Source of the DNA: an uncultured Bacteroidales bacterium
GTDB taxonomy: Bacteria > Bacteroidota > Bacteroidia > Bacteroidales > Bacteroidaceae
Assembly (NCBI GenBank): GCA_902779085.1
Contig: CACYZY010000010.1
Location: 1 to 64,000 of the forward strand
Reading direction: 5' to 3'
Length of the DNA stretch: 64,000 bases
The translations under genes were made by a program, and so were the position numbers. Below the pieces are notes generated by a model. The model saw only the letters and a program-made list of their open reading frames with translations, was not told where the DNA came from and did not search any database. Each line of letters starts with the position of its first letter. Position 1 is the stretch's first letter. Below, piece after piece: positions 9,091 to 17,209 of this stretch.

Positions 9091-9399
9091 GGCTTTAATC
9101 GCACTAATTAGAGCCATTATTGAAAGGAGGCATTTCTACGTGTTGTCGCAGTATCTGCTATTACCCGTTCCAGTATCTGTTATCACTCATTGCAGTATCT
9201 CCTATACCCCCATAGGAGATACTGCGATGACCCATGGCAGATACAGCGTCCAATGGTGGCAGGCTTTGCCTCGGTAGATAGCAAACTTCAGTCATAGAGA
9301 TAGGAGGCATTAGAGAAATCAACAATCAATATCGTTCCAATTTTCAAAGTTTTTTAGTAACTTCACCACAAATTTAGATCAAATAGTGAAGTCTCGATA
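9091..9399 (+). other. 309-nt intergenic region with a REP-like element
   Basis: No gene is seen between priA and the Memo-AMMECR1 gene. The middle (about 9145-9250) holds repeated GCAGTATCT motifs in both orientations forming a long hairpin. The last 100 nt are AT-rich and may carry the next promoter; only a weak -7 match (TAACTTCA, about 9358) is visible. Confidence 0.8.
9145..9250. repeat. REP-like palindromic repeat, copy 1
   Basis: A perfect 14-bp inverted repeat, GCAGTATCTCCTAT (9192-9205) with ATAGGAGATACTGC (9212-9225) around a 6-nt loop, extends to 19 bp with TCAT/ATGA and one T-G pair. Two further GTATCTG direct copies lie upstream (around 9151 and 9173) and an inverted GGCAGATAC copy downstream (9236). 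The same vocabulary, including TATCACTCAT and CGCAGTATCTGCT, recurs near 38741-38831. Confidence 0.75.
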
Positions 9400-10863
9400 A
9401 TGTTACATATAATTATAGCTACAATCATGATGTTGAATATGTTTAGCGGACTAGCGAAAGAGCCAGTGGTGAGACCTGCTACCCAGGCAAACCGCTTTTA
9501 TATTGGAGATCCTAAGCAGTTGAGCAAGGATGTAGATGGTTACTTGAAACTTCATGGCGAGTGCACTGCCTATAACAATGTGGCGGCATTGATTGTGCCT
9601 CATGCAGGCTATTATTATTCAGGCAACGTGGCAGCATCTGCTTATATGACACTCGACCCTAATAAGACATACAAACGTATCTTTCTGCTGGGGCCAAGTC
9701 ATCATGAATGGCTGGATGGTGCCTCAGTGAATACCGAGGCTGACTACTATGCTACACCGTTGGGAAAGATAAAGGTGGACCATGAAACAACTATGCAGTT
9801 GATTAAAGATAGTGTGTTTTTTTATCGTTCTACGGCACACGATAGAGAACATTGCCTGGAAGTGCAACTGCCGTTTTTGCAACGTAGGCTAAAGAAGGTA
9901 CCTCCTATCGTACCGATAGTTATTTCTACTACCGACTACTCGAAGCTGAAAAGGATGGCTGAAGTACTAAAGCCTTATTTTACAGCTGATAACCTATTTA
10001 TTATTAGCAGTGACTTCTCACATTATCCTTCGTATGAGGATGCTTGTGAGGTGGATGGAAAGACAGGCAAGGTCATTGAGACAGGTGATGTGGAGCAATT
10101 CATTGCGACTATTGAGGCGAATGCCCATAGCGGCAAGAAAAACCTGGCTACAAGTGCTTGCGGTGAGTTCGCTATCATCACGCTCATGCTGATGCTTGAC
10201 CATAATTATGAGGTAAAGCATCTTATGTACCAGAACTCGGGTGATATTGATGACCATGACCATAGCCGTGTGGTAGGATATCATTCGTTTGCCTTTTTAC
10301 GTCAACAACAATCTGGAGCAGGTTTTCCCTTAACTGATGCGGATAAGAAACAGTTGAAGGAGATTGCAATCCAGAGTATATTAAGCTCTCTTGAGGGTAA
10401 GCCCATTGCTAAGCCTGCTATTAATGTTCAAAACTCAATACTAAAATCCAAATGCGGAGCATTTGTCTCGCTTCACAAGAATGGTAATTTGCGTGGTTGC
10501 ATTGGTCACTTTGGCGAGGATTATCCTTTGTATGAGGTAGTGGCTGAGATGGCACGAGCTGCGGCATTCAAAGACCCGCGATTCTCGCCTGTACGTCGTG
10601 AGGAGTTGGACGATATCGATATTGAGATTTCTGTACTTACACCTATGCACCGCATCCAGAGTCTCGATGAGTTTGAATTGCATCGTCATGGTATTTACAT
10701 TCGTAAGGGTTACCGGAGTGGAACTTTTTTGCCACAAGTGGCAGACGAGGTGAATTGGACAAAAGAGGAATTTGTGGGGCACTGCTCTCAGGACAAGGCT
10801 GGTTTGGGGTGGAACGGATGGCGTGACGCAGAATTGTTTGTTTACGAAGCAATAGTGTTCTGA
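9400..10863 (+). CDS. AmmeMemoRadiSam system protein: Memo-AMMECR1 fusion
   Basis: Two-domain protein of 487 residues. Residues about 25-300 are a Memo domain, related to class II extradiol dioxygenases: VPHAGYYYSG (His68), GPSHHEWLDG (His101/102), EVQLPFL, SSDFSHYP and SACGEF (Cys254) correspond to the metal-site residues described for MEMO1 (two His, one Cys). Residues about 315-485 are an AMMECR1 domain with its signature LRGCIG at 364-369. The N-terminus is hydrophobic (MLHIIIATIMMLNMFSGLA) and resembles a signal peptide or a membrane anchor. The radical SAM gene starts within its stop codon (TGATG), so the two are translationally coupled. The family is widespread but its reaction is unknown. 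Confidence 0.93.
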   Translation: MLHIIIATIMMLNMFSGLAKEPVVRPATQANRFYIGDPKQLSKDVDGYLKLHGECTAYNNVAALIVPHAGYYYSGNVAASAYMTLDPNKTYKRIFLLGPSHHEWLDGASVNTEADYYATPLGKIKVDHETTMQLIKDSVFFYRSTAHDREHCLEVQLPFLQRRLKKVPPIVPIVISTTDYSKLKRMAEVLKPYFTADNLFIISSDFSHYPSYEDACEVDGKTGKVIETGDVEQFIATIEANAHSGKKNLATSACGEFAIITLMLMLDHNYEVKHLMYQNSGDIDDHDHSRVVGYHSFAFLRQQQSGAGFPLTDADKKQLKEIAIQSILSSLEGKPIAKPAINVQNSILKSKCGAFVSLHKNGNLRGCIGHFGEDYPLYEVVAEMARAAAFKDPRFSPVRREELDDIDIEISVLTPMHRIQSLDEFELHRHGIYIRKGYRSGTFLPQVADEVNWTKEEFVGHCSQDKAGLGWNGWRDAELFVYEAIVF

Positions 10864-11729
10864 TGGAATGTCGATACTATCAACGATTAGAGAATGGAAA
10901 GGTGGAGTGCCAACTCTGTCCGCATCACTGTCACATAGCCGATGGCAAAACAGGTATCTGTCGCAGTAGGCGTAATTGTGGAGGTGTGCTTATCAGTGAG
11001 GTCTATGCCAAACCTTGCGCACTGGCCATCGACCCAGTTGAAAAGAAACCGCTCTATCATTTCCATTCTGGTACTACGTGCCTTTCGATTGCTTGTACAG
11101 GTTGCAACTTCCGTTGTCTGAATTGTCAGAACTATGATATCTCACAAGTTTCTCCAGAGCAAGTAGATTACTATAAGCTTAATCCTGAAGAAGTTGTTAC
11201 TCTCTGCAAAAAACATCACTGCCCTGGCATTGCCTACACTTATACAGAACCACTTACTTATATCGAATACATTATCGATTGTGCCCGTTTGGCACACGAA
11301 GCAGGACTATGGAATATTCTTGTTACGGCTGGCTATGTTTGTAAGAAACCTTTGGCAGATTTGTTACCCTATCTTGACGCTGCTAACGTTGATCTCAAGT
11401 CATTTAGTGATGACATCTATCTTCGTGTCAGTGGAGGTCATCTCCAGCCAGTGCTTGATACCATCCTTGCCATGAAGGATGCCGGTGTGTGGGTGGAGAT
11501 TACCAATCTCATTATCCCTGGCGTAAACGATGATATGGATATGATTCGCCAGATGTGCCGCTGGCTTTCAGACAACGGCTTTGCCAACTCTCCTTTGCAT
11601 TTTAGCCGTTTCTTCCCTCGTTATAAGATGCAAGAAATTCCTCCAACGCCCCTCCCTACACTAAAAGCTGCTAAGCAAGTAGCCGAGGAAGAGGGCATCA
11701 AGTATGTCTATTTGGGGAATGTTGTTTGA
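10863..11729 (+). CDS. AmmeMemoRadiSam system radical SAM enzyme
   Basis: Radical SAM protein of 288 residues, of the group related to pyruvate-formate-lyase-activating enzymes. The CxxxCxxC motif binding the catalytic 4Fe-4S cluster is CNFRCLNC (Cys81, 85, 88). An extra N-terminal cluster of cysteines (16, 19, 23, 33; CQLCPHHC and GICRSRRNC) is typical of this group. YTYTEPLTY and NVDLKSF are further family motifs. The start overlaps the Memo-AMMECR1 stop by 1 nt. The substrate is unknown; the coupling suggests the partner protein's domains act in the same pathway. Confidence 0.93.
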   Translation: MECRYYQRLENGKVECQLCPHHCHIADGKTGICRSRRNCGGVLISEVYAKPCALAIDPVEKKPLYHFHSGTTCLSIACTGCNFRCLNCQNYDISQVSPEQVDYYKLNPEEVVTLCKKHHCPGIAYTYTEPLTYIEYIIDCARLAHEAGLWNILVTAGYVCKKPLADLLPYLDAANVDLKSFSDDIYLRVSGGHLQPVLDTILAMKDAGVWVEITNLIIPGVNDDMDMIRQMCRWLSDNGFANSPLHFSRFFPRYKMQEIPPTPLPTLKAAKQVAEEEGIKYVYLGNVV

Positions 11730-11741
11730 AAAACAATTATA

Positions 11742-13799
11742 TTACTTCAGTTCCGGATACTTAATGCGTGGGTGATACATCGATTTTAGCTTCGATTTGA
11801 AGACATCCTTCACTGTCTGGATATCCTGGAAGGTGATAGGGCAGTTGTTGAAATAGCCCTCAGCTACTTGGGCGTCAATAATTTTGTCAACTAATTGATC
11901 GATGTTGTCTTCCGTGTATTCCTGTAAACTACGGGAAGCAGCTTCAACAGAATCTGCCATCATCAAGATCGCTTGTTCTGCAGTGAATGGATTAGGACCA
12001 GGATAGCTGAATAAACTGCTATCTGGCTCTTCTCCTGGATGTTCGTTCTTCCAACTGATATAGAAGTATTTGGTCTGACCAGCCCCATGATGGGTGGTAA
12101 TAAATTGCTTGATGACCTTGGGCAGGTTGCTCTTTTCCGCTAATTTCAGTCCATCGGTAACATGACTGATGACCACTTGCGCACTTTGCTCGTAACTCAA
12201 CGCCTGATGAGGATTGGAAGCATTGCCTTGGTTCTCTGTAAAGAAAGCAGGATTTTCCATCTTGCCGATGTCGTGATAGAGTGCTCCGGTTCTGGCTAAC
12301 TGTCCATTAGCACCGATATTTGTGGCAGCATCGAATACCAAATTAGATACCTGCATGGAGTGCTGGAAAGTACCAGGCGCCAGTTCTGATAAACGACGGA
12401 GCAATGGGTTGTTGGTGTTTGAGAGCTCTATCAGTGTGACGTTGGAAGTATAACCGAAAGCCTTTTCAAACATAAACAGCAAAGGATAAGCGAACAACAC
12501 TAAGAAGCCACTGATGGCCAAGTAGATGTAGTTACTACGGTTCATCTTGCTGAAATCGTTTTCGGTAAACAACTCGAAAGCAAAGAATACCGCCAAGTAG
12601 GTGAGTGCTACCACGAACCCTGTGCGGAATATCTGCGAACGTTGTGACAATTCTTTCAAACTATAAATGGCAGTCAATCCGGCAGCAAATTGCACCAGTA
12701 TAAACTCATATGGATAACGCAAGGTAATGGAGCAGATCAAAACAGTAACTGCAAAACTCATGAATGCCGTTCGGGAGTCGAGGAACGTGCGGATGATGAT
12801 AGGCATCATCACGTAAGGCAATATATACACCGATAAGATGTTGTTGGCAACAAACAATTCGGTAAGCACACAGAACAGTACCATCTGCGTGAATATCATT
12901 AATAGTGTGTTGCGGTCACTGAAATATTTCTTGCGGTAGATAATCAGATAGACAACCAGCAGGCCTATGAAAATGGCAGTAAATAGTAATTGACCTGCCA
13001 GCATCAGCATCTTTTCTTTCTGTGACTCACTACGGTTGATGCTCTCTTTGCGCAAACTTTCCAAAATATTGTATTTTTTACTGTCGATGATTTCACCACG
13101 CTCTACTATCTTTTCACCGCTTTGTACAAGGCCTGTTGCCCAAGAATAGGTATCAAAGACCTCTTCTTTCGCTGTTTTGGTGCGTTCTTCATCAAAAATC
13201 AGGTTAGGTGTAAGATAATCGTTCAGCGAACAACGACGCAAGATGTCGGGGTTATAGCGTGACGTATCGGCAGTGAGCAGGTGCATGTAGGCATCCCTGA
13301 TAGAATAGATCTTGTTGAGGTTTATCTGGTTGGCTACTTTGTCATCGATGACCATGATGCCATTAGTGCTGTCTTTCTGCAGGTCGTTCAGATTATCGTT
13401 GCTGATGATGCCAGCATTGTAGATTTCTGTAAGGGTGCGCACCAAATGATTATAATAATCCTGACTGGGTAGCAACTCTCGCAAGGATGTTTGATAGTCG
13501 CTGCGCAGCTGTTGCAGTTCGGCTTTGCTCACCTCTTTATCGATTGTGTAATATGGTTGGAAATGAGCTAAAATACTATCTTGCTCATGTTTGATTACCT
13601 CGTCGGGTTTGTAGATGGGGAAGTCGAAAGTAGCTATGAGTTGCCCATATTTCCAGGGCTTATCAAGATCGAATTGGTAATTGAACTTCACATCTCGTGG
13701 CATGAAGTAAACGATCAACCCCACTGTACAAATGAGAATGAGAAGTCTGTACAGAAAAGCTTTCCATAGAGGGAACTTTTTCTTGTTATTTTGGGCCAT
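11742..13799 (-). CDS. 7TM-HD family membrane phosphohydrolase (PgpH-like)
   Basis: Membrane protein of 685 residues: an N-terminal TM segment (res 14-32), an extracytoplasmic 7TMR-HDED domain (about 40-260), about seven TM segments (265-465) and a cytoplasmic HD domain with the metal motif HDIG near residue 509, preceded by PGTFQHSMQVSNL and followed by THHGAG. This architecture is that of PgpH, shown in Listeria to hydrolyse cyclic di-AMP; that this member has the same substrate is inference. It is convergent with the radical SAM gene (12 nt apart) and divergent from gltX. Confidence 0.9.
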   Translation of the reverse strand: MAQNNKKKFPLWKAFLYRLLILICTVGLIVYFMPRDVKFNYQFDLDKPWKYGQLIATFDFPIYKPDEVIKHEQDSILAHFQPYYTIDKEVSKAELQQLRSDYQTSLRELLPSQDYYNHLVRTLTEIYNAGIISNDNLNDLQKDSTNGIMVIDDKVANQINLNKIYSIRDAYMHLLTADTSRYNPDILRRCSLNDYLTPNLIFDEERTKTAKEEVFDTYSWATGLVQSGEKIVERGEIIDSKKYNILESLRKESINRSESQKEKMLMLAGQLLFTAIFIGLLVVYLIIYRKKYFSDRNTLLMIFTQMVLFCVLTELFVANNILSVYILPYVMMPIIIRTFLDSRTAFMSFAVTVLICSITLRYPYEFILVQFAAGLTAIYSLKELSQRSQIFRTGFVVALTYLAVFFAFELFTENDFSKMNRSNYIYLAISGFLVLFAYPLLFMFEKAFGYTSNVTLIELSNTNNPLLRRLSELAPGTFQHSMQVSNLVFDAATNIGANGQLARTGALYHDIGKMENPAFFTENQGNASNPHQALSYEQSAQVVISHVTDGLKLAEKSNLPKVIKQFITTHHGAGQTKYFYISWKNEHPGEEPDSSLFSYPGPNPFTAEQAILMMADSVEAASRSLQEYTEDNIDQLVDKIIDAQVAEGYFNNCPITFQDIQTVKDVFKSKLKSMYHPRIKYPELK

Positions 13800-13857
13800 A
13801 ATTATGGATATTTTGCGAAAGTTACAAAAATAAACCGATAATGTGGAGAAAAAGCGT

Positions 13858-13865
13858 TAATTTTG
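13858..13865 (+). promoter_or_regulatory. -7 promoter box for gltX-waaA
   Basis: TAATTTTG matches TAnnTTTG, 34 nt upstream of the gltX ATG in the divergent intergenic region. Confidence 0.65.
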
Positions 13866-13899
13866 CACGGAAAATTAGAAAAATAGTGTTTAGACAGCT

Positions 13900-15417
13900 A
13901 TGGCAGAAAGAAAAGTAAGGGTTCGTTTCGCTCCAAGTCCCACAGGAGCCTTGCATATCGGCGGCGTTCGTACCGCATTGTATAATTATCTCTTTGCCCG
14001 TCAGCATGGAGGTGATATGGTATTCCGTATCGAGGATACAGACTCCAATCGTTTTGTACCAGGAGCTGAAGAGTATATCCTGGAGTCATTCCGTTGGTTG
14101 GGCATCGATTTTGACGAGGGCGTGAGCTTTGGTGGTGAACATGTACCCTACAGACAATCTGAGCGCAGGGAGATTTACCAGCAATACGTGAAAGTCCTGT
14201 TGGATGCAGGCAAGGCATATATTGCTTTTGATACTCCTCAGGAGTTAGAGACTAAGCGCAACGAGATAGCCAATTTCCAATATGATGCTTCTACCCGTAT
14301 GCAGATGCGTAATTCGTTGACAATGCCAAAAGACGAGGTGGAGAAGCTGATAGCTGATGGTACACAATATGTGGTAAGATTCAAGATTGAGCCCAATGAG
14401 GAAGTGCATGTTAACGACCTGATTCGTGGTGAGGTTGTTATCAACTCTTCTATCTTGGATGACAAGGTGCTGTATAAGAGTGCTGACCAGTTGCCTACAT
14501 ATCATTTGGCAAATATTGTGGATGATCATCTGATGGAGATCAGCCATGTGATTCGTGGAGAGGAATGGTTGCCTTCTGCTCCGTTGCACGTGCTGCTTTA
14601 CCGCGCTTTTGGCTGGGAAGATACCATGCCACAATTTGCCCATCTGCCTTTGTTGTTGAAGCCTGAAGGCAATGGCAAACTAAGTAAACGTGATGGTGAC
14701 CGCCTGGGATTTCCTGTTTTCCCCTTGGAGTGGCATGATCCCAAGACCGGCGAGGTGTCACATGGCTATCGTGAAGAAGGCTATTTGCCAGAGGCAGTGA
14801 TTAACTTCTTGGCACTATTGGGTTGGAATCCTGGCAATGATCAGGAAATCATGACCATGGAGGAAATGATAAAGCTTTTCGACATCAATCGATGCAGTAA
14901 GGCTGGTGCTAAGTTTGATTACAAGAAATTGATATGGTTTAACCATGAGTATGTGTTGATGAAGAGTGATGAGGAAGTGGCTAAGTTGTATCTCCCTGAA
15001 TTGGAGAAGAGGGGTGTCGAGGCTCCTTTCGACAAAGTGGTTACCATTGTGGGACTGGTGAAAAACCGTGTTAACTTTGTAAAAGAGTTGTGGGAGAATA
15101 GCCATTACTTCTTTATGGCTCCTACTGAATATGACGAGAAAACCGTCAAGAAACGTTGGAAAGAAGATTCTGCCCAGCAAATGACTGAGTTGATGGAGGT
15201 GTTGAAAGATATTGATGATTTCAGCATCGAGAATCAGGAGAAGGTTGTAATGAGCTGGATAGAGAGCAAGGGATACAAAACAGGTGACATTATGAATGCT
15301 TTCCGTCTAACATTGGTAGGTGAGGGCAAGGGGCCCCACATGTTCGATATCTCATGGGTATTGGGCAAGGAAGAGACTTTGAAACGAATGGAAAGAGCCA
15401 TTGAAGTGCTGAAGTAA
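13900..15417 (+). CDS. gltX: Glutamyl-tRNA synthetase
   Basis: Class I synthetase that charges tRNA-Glu. The 505-residue protein has the HIGH-type motif HIGG (res 19-22, after FAPSPTGAL) and the KMSKS-type motif KLSKRDGD near residue 262, both intact, and the discriminating-type N-terminal domain with RIEDTD. The C-terminal anticodon-binding helical domain follows from about residue 330. waaA follows after 2 nt. Confidence 0.97.
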   Translation: MAERKVRVRFAPSPTGALHIGGVRTALYNYLFARQHGGDMVFRIEDTDSNRFVPGAEEYILESFRWLGIDFDEGVSFGGEHVPYRQSERREIYQQYVKVLLDAGKAYIAFDTPQELETKRNEIANFQYDASTRMQMRNSLTMPKDEVEKLIADGTQYVVRFKIEPNEEVHVNDLIRGEVVINSSILDDKVLYKSADQLPTYHLANIVDDHLMEISHVIRGEEWLPSAPLHVLLYRAFGWEDTMPQFAHLPLLLKPEGNGKLSKRDGDRLGFPVFPLEWHDPKTGEVSHGYREEGYLPEAVINFLALLGWNPGNDQEIMTMEEMIKLFDINRCSKAGAKFDYKKLIWFNHEYVLMKSDEEVAKLYLPELEKRGVEAPFDKVVTIVGLVKNRVNFVKELWENSHYFFMAPTEYDEKTVKKRWKEDSAQQMTELMEVLKDIDDFSIENQEKVVMSWIESKGYKTGDIMNAFRLTLVGEGKGPHMFDISWVLGKEETLKRMERAIEVLK

Positions 15418-15419
15418 TT

Positions 15420-16643
15420 ATGTATAATCTTGCTATCAATTTATATAGTTTAGCTGCCAAGGCGGATGCACTGTTCAGCAAGAAGGTTAAGACCATGCTA
15501 AATGGTCAACGTGACTGCTATGAGGTGCTGCGCTCAAAGATAGAGCCAGGACGACGTTATCTTTGGTTTCATGCAGCTTCGTTGGGAGAATTTGAGCAAG
15601 GAAGGCCGTTGATGGAGCGCATACGTCAGGATTATCCAGCGTATGGTATTCTGCTAACTTTCTTTTCACCCTCTGGTTATGAGGTGCGCAAGAACTATGA
15701 AGGAGCAGATGTAATATGCTACCTGCCATTCGACAAACCAAAGAATGTGCGTAGGTTTCTGGACTTGGCAAATCCCTGTATGGCATTCTTCATCAAGTAT
15801 GAATTCTGGAAGAATTATTTAGACGAGCTGCATAACAGGAACATTCCTGTATATAGTGTATCGTCCATATTTAGGCCTCAGCAGCCATTCTTCAAGGGGT
15901 ATGGTAAAGACTATGCCAAGGTGTTGTGTGATTTCAATCATCTGTTTGTACAGAATGAAAAGTCGAAAGACTTGCTCAAAGGGATTGGTATAGATGCCGT
16001 GAGTGTGGCAGGGGATACTCGTTTTGACCGCGTATTGCAGATTCGTCAACAAGCGAAAGACCTTCCTTTGGTGGAGGCTTTTAAACAAGGCAAGTTAACG
16101 TTTGTGGCAGGCAGCTCCTGGCAGCCTGATGAAGATCTGTTTATTGAGTACTTCAATCACCATCCAGAAATAAAGCTAATTATTGCGCCTCATGTGATAG
16201 GAGAAGACCATCTGCAACAAATTATCGCTAAACTGGAAGGCAAGGCGGTGCGTTATACACAAGCAACCTTGGATAATGTGGCCGATGCCCGATGTTTGAT
16301 AATTGATTGCTTCGGCTTGTTGTCTTCTATATATAGATATGGTGAGATAGCCTATATTGGTGGAGGCTTTGGCTCTGGTATCCATAATACGGTAGAAGCC
16401 GCAGTGTATGGTGTACCTGTCATCTTTGGCCCCAATCACCAACGTTTCATGGAGGCAAATGATCTGATTGAATGTGGTGGCGCATTTTCCATCAACGATG
16501 GCAATGACTTGAAAGAGCTGCTTGACAAACTATTGTCCGATAGGACTTTCTTGCTAGAATCAGGCAATAAGGCTGGGACTTATGTCCACTCGCGGGCAGG
16601 AGCGACAGACATTATCTTGAAATATTTAAAGGGGCTTTTATAA
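15420..16643 (+). CDS. waaA: 3-deoxy-D-manno-octulosonic acid (Kdo) transferase
   Basis: Glycosyltransferase that adds Kdo to lipid A precursor at the inner membrane. The 407 residues match the family. Motifs: WFHAASLGEFEQGRPL with the catalytic Glu near residue 60 (GEF), KYEFWKNY, a C-terminal nucleotide-sugar site with GGGFGSGIHNTVEAA and GVPVIFGPNH. The N-terminus has a short hydrophobic segment. It is co-transcribed with gltX (2-nt gap), an arrangement of convenience rather than pathway. lpxH, another lipid A gene, is at 49 kb. Confidence 0.95.
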   Translation: MYNLAINLYSLAAKADALFSKKVKTMLNGQRDCYEVLRSKIEPGRRYLWFHAASLGEFEQGRPLMERIRQDYPAYGILLTFFSPSGYEVRKNYEGADVICYLPFDKPKNVRRFLDLANPCMAFFIKYEFWKNYLDELHNRNIPVYSVSSIFRPQQPFFKGYGKDYAKVLCDFNHLFVQNEKSKDLLKGIGIDAVSVAGDTRFDRVLQIRQQAKDLPLVEAFKQGKLTFVAGSSWQPDEDLFIEYFNHHPEIKLIIAPHVIGEDHLQQIIAKLEGKAVRYTQATLDNVADARCLIIDCFGLLSSIYRYGEIAYIGGGFGSGIHNTVEAAVYGVPVIFGPNHQRFMEANDLIECGGAFSINDGNDLKELLDKLLSDRTFLLESGNKAGTYVHSRAGATDIILKYLKGLL

Positions 16644-16654
16644 CAAGCCCCTTT
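16628..16654. terminator. Bidirectional terminator between waaA and the hexapeptide protein gene
   Basis: AAAGGGGCTT (16628-16637) pairs with AAGCCCCTTT (16645-16654) over a 7-nt loop that contains the waaA stop codon. A or T runs flank the stem on both sides, so it can serve both convergent transcripts. Confidence 0.8.
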
Positions 16655-16661
16655 ATTATTG

Positions 16662-17177
16662 TCATTTGTTATCTTCGGCAAGATACCATTTGGTGTATGC
16701 TACATAATGGGCTGCATATGACTCAGCCTGGTCAGGTTTGGTCTTCTTGATGAACTTGGCAGGTACACCTCCCCATATTTCATGTTCACCAATGATAGTA
16801 CCACCCAGCACCAAGGCTCCAGCTGCCACTACGGCACCCTCACCTACTACTGCATTATCCAGTACCGTTGAACCCATGCCAATGAGACAGCCACGTTTCA
16901 GGGTACAAGCATGGACTGTGGCGTTATGGCCGATGGTGACGTCGTCTTCGATAAAGGTAGGGCCGATTTTGTTGGTAACATGCACCACTGCTCCATCTTG
17001 CACATTCACTCGGTTGCCCATGGTAACGGGAGCTACGTCGCCTCGCACTACTGCATTGAACCATACAGAGCATTCATCGCCCATGGTTACTTCGCCTACT
17101 ATAGCTGCGTTTTCACTAAAATAACACTCTTTTCCCCATTTCGGGGTAAGTCCGTTTACTGATTTGATAATTGCCAT
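16662..17177 (-). CDS. Gamma-carbonic-anhydrase-like hexapeptide-repeat protein
   Basis: Left-handed beta-helix protein of 171 residues of the YrdA/PaaY/gamma-carbonic anhydrase group. Hexapeptide turns are seen throughout (IVGEVTMGDECSVWFNAVVRGD, NVQDGAVVHV, VVAAGALVLGG). The His residues expected to bind metal are present (VHVT and IGHNATVHAC). An open frame extends to 17240, but that would overlap the end of the upstream aminopeptidase gene by 31 nt; MAIIKSVNG is the usual N-terminus. It is probably co-transcribed with the aminopeptidase gene 32 nt upstream. Whether it hydrates CO2 is unknown. Confidence 0.9.
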   Translation of the reverse strand: MAIIKSVNGLTPKWGKECYFSENAAIVGEVTMGDECSVWFNAVVRGDVAPVTMGNRVNVQDGAVVHVTNKIGPTFIEDDVTIGHNATVHACTLKRGCLIGMGSTVLDNAVVGEGAVVAAGALVLGGTIIGEHEIWGGVPAKFIKKTKPDQAESYAAHYVAYTKWYLAEDNK

Positions 17178-17209
17178 AAAATATAGATTTCTTATATTAT
17201 TTCTTGAAA

